Below are positions 58,340 through 64,000 of a stretch of DNA of 64,000 nt, piece by piece. The DNA comes from Rhodeus uyekii (taxonomy: Eukaryota; Chordata; Actinopteri; Cypriniformes; Acheilognathidae): NCBI GenBank assembly GCA_037043235.1, contig JAWRVZ010000028.1, forward strand, positions 4,846,501-4,910,500, written 5' to 3'. Position 1 is the first letter of the stretch. Each line of letters begins with the position of its first letter. The position numbers and the translations under genes were made by a program. The notes under the pieces were generated by a model. The model made no database searches. It was not told the origin of the DNA and saw only the letters and a program-made list of their open reading frames with translations.

Positions 58340-58639
58340 ATGGCCCGACCAGCAACCTACTCAGGTAATGCAGAGGACTTTCAGTGGGTTCATGTTACAA
58401 TGCTATTCTTTGAAATGCAGTCGCAGCTGTTCCACAATGATCGAGCAAAGATTGCATACATCATCTTGCTGCTGACGAGGTCTTGCATTGCAATGGGCGA
58501 TATCTATTTGAGATGTGAACGGCCCCGACTCACTGACATTCATGATCAACTCTGCCAGCTTCATCAAGGGAGATCCACTCTTAAAAATTATGCTCTCCAG
58601 TTTTGGCTGCCATCAACGGATGAAATGAAACTAACCTGA
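58340..58639 (+). pseudogene. gypsy Gag fragment
   Basis: MARPATYSGNAEDFQWVHVT, then LFFEMQSQLFHNDRAKIAYI and a C-terminal QLHQGRSTLKNYALQF. The pattern aligns with the Gag of the intact element at 36-40 kb (KYDGSPSKCKGFLLQCSLF, then a SYVCSLLTGKA-type region and LRQGGQTAADYALSFR). A central block is missing and the frame ends early. Capsid-type function is lost. Confidence 0.7.
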
Positions 58640-58902
58640 TTACCGTTTATCATCAAGCCTCAATCCCTACATCCGACAACATATGACAATACAGTATATG
58701 ATGATGTGACAGGACTTCAGAGCTGCATACAACATTTCATTAGGATGTCTCAATGACTCACTCCCTGCACACTTGACCAACCTATGCTGAATCCTCCGTC
58801 CGCCTCTCTATTGGTTGCCCCTCCAGCACCTCTGTCGAATGCAAAACATCAACAGAGAATCCACAATTGATTCTGCCAGTACTTCTCCTTCCTGCTTCTC
58901 TA

Positions 58903-59920
58903 CAGTGCAGACGCGTATCTCTCTCCACTCGCTCTCGCTCTCGCTTCCTTGCGCTTTTGTATTTTGTTGTCTTTCTTTTTCACTGACCCGCTGCTTGCTG
59001 GACTCCTGAGAATACTGAGATGGAAAGGATTTTCTATATGATTGGATTATTGATGGCAGGGTTCCTATTCTTTGGCTTTGGGACTGCCCTGTCCTATCAG
59101 AAGATTGGTAAGAAGACAGCTGCAAGCAAATTCACCCAGCCGCTGTCTGTGGAAATTGAGAAATGCTTTGTGGTTGCGTGTGGCCGTTTGAAGGAATTAG
59201 ATCAGAGAGGGATACAGATTGAGGAACTGAATCGTGACAACCAGTCCGGACTGTTTATGTGGGCTCCATCGAGAGTCAGACCGGTGAACTTTTTACAGAC
59301 TGTAACCGGTCTGGCCATGAGGCTAGACGTGATGTCTATGGAACTGTATGGACCGAACGCGACCGGAGCTGATTGATTGATTATGATCCGGACAAATTAC
59401 CGAAGATCAACAAATGGACTAAAAATTCATCCGAAACTTCACTTGTCCCTATCTCTCGGGAACTCAGCATGATGAACAGCCTGGTCTCCTTATCTCCCTT
59501 CAGGGACAAAGCCAAAGAACTGAACTCAAAAACAACTCATGTTTTGGCTATATTCTCTGTCAACATCCGTCTGCCTGTTCTGCCCTTATCTATTTCCCCC
59601 TCCCCCCAACTCCACTGAAAAAAATCCCCACACGAGTCTTACGTGTAATATGTGATGTATATTATGTTTGTTTTTGTTATGTCTGCTGCTATGTATGCTT
59701 GCTAAACTGCACTCATTTCTGGAGAGTTGGCACCGCAAATGGCTGCCTCGGTGTTTGAGCTCTTCAGTGACTGTTTTTTGTTTTTTGTTTGTTTGTTCAT
59801 GTTGTGTTGTAAATGTGCACTGGAAGCTCCAACACTAAGACAAATTCCTTGTGTGTGCAAGCACACTTGGCAATAAAGCTCTTTATGATTCTGATTCTTC
59901 TGATTCTGATTCTGAAACAG
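58903..59920 (+). mobile_element. small retroposon, second copy, with LINE-derived 3' end
   Basis: A leader (TGCAGACGCGTATC) and a decayed ORF (59020-59618) are followed by a 3' segment. At 59726 comes a piece like the 5' end of the 47.2-kb LINE derivative (GCACCGCAAATGGCTGCCTC), then the hairpin GTGTGC-AA-GCACAC (59853-59866), AATAAA (59872-59877) and GATTCT repeats. It is either one recombinant element or a second insertion at the tail. Confidence 0.6.
59020..59618 (+). pseudogene. second, decayed copy of the membrane/coiled-coil ORF
   Basis: 59020-59376 begins MERIFYMIGLLMAGFLFFGF and shares TAASKFTQPLSVE, RLKELDQR, IEELNR and GLAMRLD with the intact copy at 57721-58107. The middle (after NRD) is out of register and the end is shifted: DYDPDKL continues in the frame at 59373-59618, with downstream SLVSLSPFRDKA-type sequence also present after the stop of the intact copy. 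The hydrophobic span and the coiled-coil start are the best-conserved parts, which hints at past selection (inference). Confidence 0.65.
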
Positions 59921-60072
59921 AGGGACATCTCTGTCCAGTCAGACCACCATGGTGAGAACCATCCATATGCCTCCTGTAGTTGCCTCTCTTGCAAGGACAG
60001 ATGTCATAGTGATAACTCCCTTACATTCGTTTTCAGCAAAAGCCCTCATAGACTCCCTCCAAGACCACTACA

Positions 60073-60309
60073 TTGTGCTCCGCCATTATTGAGAGTCCAG
60101 CGACTAACAACCAGCAGGAGATTCCACTCGAGTACTGGGCATTCCAGGATGTCTTCAGTAAGGAGCTTGCAACCAAACTCCCACCTTACCTGTCATGGGA
60201 TTGTGCGACCAACCTGCTGCCTGGGGCTACACTTACTAGAGGTAAAGTATACCCACTCTCCAGCCTAGAAACAGAATGCCATGGAGGAGTACATCGAGGA
60301 GGCTTTTAA
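60073..60309 (+). pseudogene. gypsy Pol fragment, protease-RT spacer and RT start
   Basis: YWAFQDVFSKELATKLPPYL, then SWDCATNLLPGATLTRGKVY and PLSSLE: the linker and first reverse-transcriptase strands of a chromovirus Pol, equivalent to AFSKSRAAQLPPHR...LLPGTTP in the intact element. Continues frameshifted. Confidence 0.85.
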
Positions 60310-60571
60310 CCAAGAATTCACCTGTCCATCCACTTCCCCTGCCACTTCGAGATTCTTCTTTTTGGCAAAAAGGATGGAGGCTTGCAGCCTTGCATTGACT
60401 ACCACACTCTTGCTGCACAGTGGGCCCAACTCTCTGTCCTGGAACACCGAAGCTACCGCAGCCTTCAACCATCTTAAGAAACTAGCTCCTACCCTCACTC
60501 ATCCTGAATTTTATCGAGGTAGAGGCTTCCATCACCAGGGTAAGAGCTGTCCTATTTCAGCAGTAGGGTGA
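60281..60571 (+). pseudogene. gypsy Pol fragment, RT fingers and RNase H junction
   Basis: MEEYIEEAFNQEFTCPSTSP, then FFFLAKR (RT N-terminal edge, the segment missing from the intact element). After a large internal loss, SWNTEATAAFNHLKKLAPTL follows, which corresponds to the RT/RNase H connection of the intact element (SWSAAAERAFQNLKEQF). The catalytic YIDD region is absent. Confidence 0.8.
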
Positions 60572-60619
60572 GCCTCCTAAACTCCATCCAATTGCCTTCA
60601 CTCAAAAAAACTGTCCCCA

Positions 60620-60850
60620 GTGGATTGCAACTATGACATAGGAAACCACAAACTGCTGGCCATAAAAGTGGCATTAGATCAGTGGCGACACTGGAGCCAA
60701 AGACCCATTCAAATTGATCACGGACCACCACAATCTAGAGTATCTCTTGTCAAGCTTGTCCCTTTTCTTTCTCTTGGTGGGCCCGTTTCTCACATACCCT
60801 CTTGCTCATCCTCAACCTCTACATGGTCTACCTCTACAGAGGGCAACTTG
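60620..60850 (+). pseudogene. gypsy Pol fragment, RNase H
   Basis: NYDIGNHKLLAIKVALDQWR followed by HW, equivalent to NYDVGDRELLAMKAAFEQWRHW in the intact element. The catalytic Glu position is His-Lys here. The next conserved block is frameshifted (DHGPPQSRVSL for a TDHxNLEYL motif). Confidence 0.8.
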
Positions 60851-60856
60851 GATATA

Positions 60857-60992
60857 AATGAGCCAGGCCGACGCTAGAAGAGCTGCAACACCCCAATACC
60901 ATCAAGGGCAGAAGGTCTAGCTCTTGAGCAGGGACATTCGACTTCAACTGCCCTATAGCAAGCTGAGTCCCCTCTATGTTGGTCCCTCTATG
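60857..60992 (+). pseudogene. gypsy integrase C-terminal fragment
   Basis: Reads RRAATPQYHQGQKV, a stop, then SRDIRLQLPYSKLSPLYVGP, matching [21 protein letters not shown] of the intact element. The integrase core and chromodomain are gone. Confidence 0.75.
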
Positions 60993-61036
60993 GGTGATTG
61001 CTTAAATAGCCCACACACTATTTAAGCAATCACCCA
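60991..61036. repeat. perfect 19-bp inverted repeat at the right LTR junction
   Basis: 60991-61009 (TGGGTGATTGCTTAAATAG) is the exact reverse complement of 61018-61036, with an 8-base spacer. The right arm is the LTR TATTTAAG box region; the left arm is an inverted copy of it. Confidence 0.93.
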
Positions 61037-61345
61037 TCAGTTCACCTTTTTCTGGACTCATTGTTCTAAACCTGAATTACTTACCCCACTACCTACCTCA
61101 GTGTGATCTTATTCTCAACTCTGCAGTCTTCTTCCATCACATGCTGTTAGCTTTAATTTTCCAGTCAGGTGATCTTCAGCCTTCTCCATCTGTAACAGAT
61201 AAGAACCAGCATTACAGCACTCATCCTTCAGCTCAGTTACTCACCTGCTCACGTCGCTTATTGGCTGTTTATCTGCTAATAAACATCTTGTTTGGAGTTT
61301 ACCTGTGTGTTGCATTCTTCTTTTCCGTGACGAGGGAAAGGGTTT

Positions 61346-62600
61346 TACAGCCTGATGTCATAATTTGAACTTTAAGATTTATTATTCTCAAGTTTATTGC
61401 TGGGTAGGTTATCTTTTAATCTGAAACAAAATTTTGAAAAAAAATTTGTAACACAAAAGTACAATACATTGTTACCTTAACATAAGTAGATAAAGTTCAG
61501 TTAAATGTTTACCTCAATTCAGTGTGACGTATATACTCTGCACATCATTTTAAACATAAATAATTTGTTTAATTAATTAATTTAATACATAAATAATTGT
61601 AAACATCATAGCTAAGCATGCAAATGCATTGATGTTTTATTTTTCTCAAGTTATTATAGACCATGTGAAACTCAAAGCAGTGTTTTAAAATATTTGAAGT
61701 ATAAAAATATAACTATTTTTACTGCATTTTAATCAATAGTTTGCATAAGAGACTCTAAAATCTTACAGATCCTAAACTTTTGAACAGTTGTGCATGTTTA
61801 AGGAACTGTGCATGTTTTTTTATGACTCCCTATGTGACAGCAAGAGATACTTGAAAGACTATTTGTCCATTTTTATTAGATTTAATGGGAAGTATTTGGT
61901 CATAGTGCCACAATTCTTGTTATGAAAACATTCATATTGCCCTACATGGTGGCCCTCGGTCGTGCCCAAACACTCATATGGTAAATTAGGCCTGATGTCT
62001 TTAAGTATGATGTTTCTCAAGTATAGATGATGTTTATTCCAGAATACATAGATTTTAGTGGATTTATTCAAATTTATTTTGTTTGCCGTTTAGGGAAAGT
62101 TGTTTTAATGTGACAAAAAAGACCATATAAATGAATATTCTTTAAACAATGTCATTTTTAAAATACAATAACAAAACAAATGTGTTTTTAATACAACCAT
62201 GGGCATTTACTGGCACATATGAACCAAACATATGTGTGAACGGGCATGGCACTGGGCCGACATGTGGAGATCTACTCTACGGTTCACTTCAGTACATTCA
62301 CAGACACAAAGACGGAACTAAAGGATTCTGCCATCTGTATGGAGAGGAACAAGCGGAAACAGCTCAAAGACAGAACAACCTCCAAACGCCTGGGGAGAGA
62401 GCAGCTCTTCACATGCTATGGACAGACACATCACCAGAACTAACAGCCCTATAATTCATTCAAAGCCTTCACATCAGATCATCTCATGAATAAAGTAAAT
62501 ATCTCCAGTACATCTTTTACTTGAGGGGATATTAAACTCTAATGAAGTTTAGAGGGAAAAAAGACTTTTCCAAAAAATATCATCTGAATTCATACTGCAT
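61346..62600. other. no gene assigned; one open frame of interest
   Basis: AT-rich. 62246-62443 (plus) encodes 65 residues including HVEIYSTVHFSTF, which looks superficially like a tyrosine-based cytoplasmic motif. No splice context and no recognised family. Confidence 0.25.
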
Positions 62601-62706
62601 TTGAGCTACACCTTACTGTAAACAGAGCACAGCACTAGCAACGTCAAAGTCTAAGGTTCGATTCCCAGAGAAAGCAAGAACTGATAAAAATTTGACCTTG
62701 AATGTA
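62601..62706 (+). mobile_element. tRNA-SINE fragment
   Basis: TTGAGCTACACCTTACTGTA (degraded), GGTTCGATTCCCAGAG, AAAGCAAGAACTGATAAAAA. The tail is lost. Confidence 0.72.
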
Positions 62707-63115
62707 AAAAATTAAATTAAACATATTATTGTAAAACATATTATTATAAAAACGTCATAACATTGATATGGAGACACATTTTTCTACATTTTTATTTTTT
62801 TATTTTAAATGATTATTTTTCTAATAACATCAGGCTTTGAATGGGCCGAAAACAATCTGGAATTAGAGCTGGAACTGTCCATTTATAATACAGATTCTGA
62901 TACTGTCACAGCATTTCTGCAATCAGATCGTTCTCAACCTTTTCCTCAAAGAAATAACCTCTGCTCAGATTCTGTTATTAACTAGGGATTAGTGTCTTGC
63001 GTAAAGGCTGAGTATTAGAAACAGAATCAATACTTATGTTCCACTGCTGGCACTAAATGGCCAGAGGGAAAAACTCTTGGAAAAAAATCTGACGAGAGAT
63101 ATACTGTATACTGTG

Positions 63116-63163
<48 letters not shown>

Positions 63164-63414
63164 ATTCTTGGCAAGATTTTTTTTAAATAAAACAAAAATG
63201 CTATATGGTTTCCTGGCCCTGTCTGACCCTTGAAATATTTGCTCTGAGATTGCACATGATGCTCATGGAGTTCAAAGACAAATCCAGTACATCGAAGCCC
63301 TTTGTTGGATGTATGAAGTAAATAAAAACCTCTGAGACACACTGCAAAATGTGTCTATAGTTTACAGCAGAAATCTTGCAGTGAAAAGTGAGAATAAGGG
63401 CATATATGAGTTTA

Positions 63415-63470
<56 letters not shown>

Positions 63471-64000
63471 TGTTTTGCAGTTCCACCAAAAAATTATTGG
63501 AGTGAAGTCATGATAAAATATGTTTTGTCAAGTAATATTACTTTAACTCATCAAAATAAGTTAAATTTAAAATGTATTTTTTTAAATAATAGATTCAATT
63601 TCCTAAAGTCAGTTTAATGTAATATAAGTTTAAATGGCTTTAAATGGCCAAGTTAATAGTACTTAAAAATGTAAGTTAAATTTATTTAAAATAAATAGCC
63701 TACTATTCTTTTCGTTGTCTATAACTTTTTAATGAGTAAAACATACTGAGGGCACCTTTGACAGTTCCTCGCACTGCTGCTCTCATTATGAAACAGCATC
63801 TCAGCCTTATTTACATTATTATGACAATTAGCTTTTCTGAAAAGCTAAAAATACAAAAGTATATTCCACTAAAACCTAATGTTCCCATTTACATGTACAG
63901 CTCCCCAGGAACCAGACATCTTGGACTTTTGTTTCATCATTACAATCCACTTTGCTTTTTCTGAAATTACTTTTAACTTCAGTAAAACTGGCACGTGAGC
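62707..64000. other. no gene assigned; dinucleotide repeats
   Basis: (TA)n at 63115-63161 and (TA)n(GA)n at 63414-63464. 63745-63850 is a unique-looking block. No RRM exon of the ralyl-like gene was seen up to the window end. Confidence 0.4.

Larger units (their letters stand above)
56951..61345 (+). mobile_element. old Ty3/gypsy element with nested insertions
   Basis: Left LTR 56951-57326 and a 5'-truncated right LTR of about 61018-61340 share the TATTTAAGCA box, GTTCTAAACCTGAA, CATCTGTAACAG, CTCAGTTACT, ATCTGCTAATAA and GAGTTTACCTG. Between them, in order, are gag and pol fragments on the plus strand. The element is interrupted by a minus-strand retroposon (57327-58213) and a plus-strand one (58903-59920). 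All genes are broken. Confidence 0.85.

Overview
The window is vertebrate and most likely from a cyprinid (carp-like) teleost. The evidence is the repeat fauna: tRNA-headed SINEs ending in a TTGGATAAAAG-type tail, a 5S-rRNA-headed SINE of the SINE3 kind described in zebrafish, Tc1-like and pogo/Tigger-like DNA transposons, hairpin MITEs with a CCCTTTAA end, and fish-type Ty3/gypsy chromoviruses. It is AT-rich, intron/intergenic-type sequence. No operon, CRISPR array or stand-alone RNA gene is seen.

One host gene is supported, on the minus strand. Five consecutive exons (17555-17630, 12376-12423, 11531-11709, 3910-4023, 2461-2630) have consensus splice sites, join in phase, and encode the C-terminal two thirds of a RALY-like hnRNP. 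The best match is RALYL: the INMAGEPKPYRP linker, a GYEFDYDYYRDDFYNR box, an RLFDYHGRV plus PPPRAVIPLKR box, a basic/serine-rich stretch, a coiled coil and an acidic tail. The last coding exon (about 2260-2283) is uncertain. The RRM-coding exon was not found and probably lies upstream of the window. A CpG-containing, CCAAT/TATA-type candidate promoter with a first exon at 29512-29893 could be an internal promoter giving an RRM-less product.

The rest is mobile DNA. At 35652-40723 is a complete, apparently very recent Ty3/gypsy chromovirus on the minus strand. It has identical 428-bp LTRs, a GTAAC target-site duplication and one 1434-codon gag-pol-chromodomain frame that starts in one LTR and ends in the other. 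Ten bases at its predicted transcript 5' end are perfectly complementary to the site just inside the 5' LTR, the arrangement expected for Tf1/sushi-type self-priming. Its reverse transcriptase seems to lack about 40 residues at the N-terminal edge.

At about 56950-61345 is an old, broken plus-strand gypsy element. Two inverted copies of a small retroposon are nested inside it. The retroposon has a LINE-like 3' tail and encodes a short protein with a membrane anchor and a coiled coil. One copy is intact (128 aa). I do not recognise this protein, and it is the best candidate here for something undescribed.

Other elements: three decayed Tc1-like transposons (13622-15676 with two SINEs nested in it, 33106-34215, 45956-46527); three pogo-like or related elements (10599-11487, about 21159-21757, 42182-42830); a solo LTR (32730-33016); a GATTCT-tailed LINE derivative (47172-47602); several hairpin MITEs; and long microsatellites. 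Gene-free stretches are listed with what they hold.
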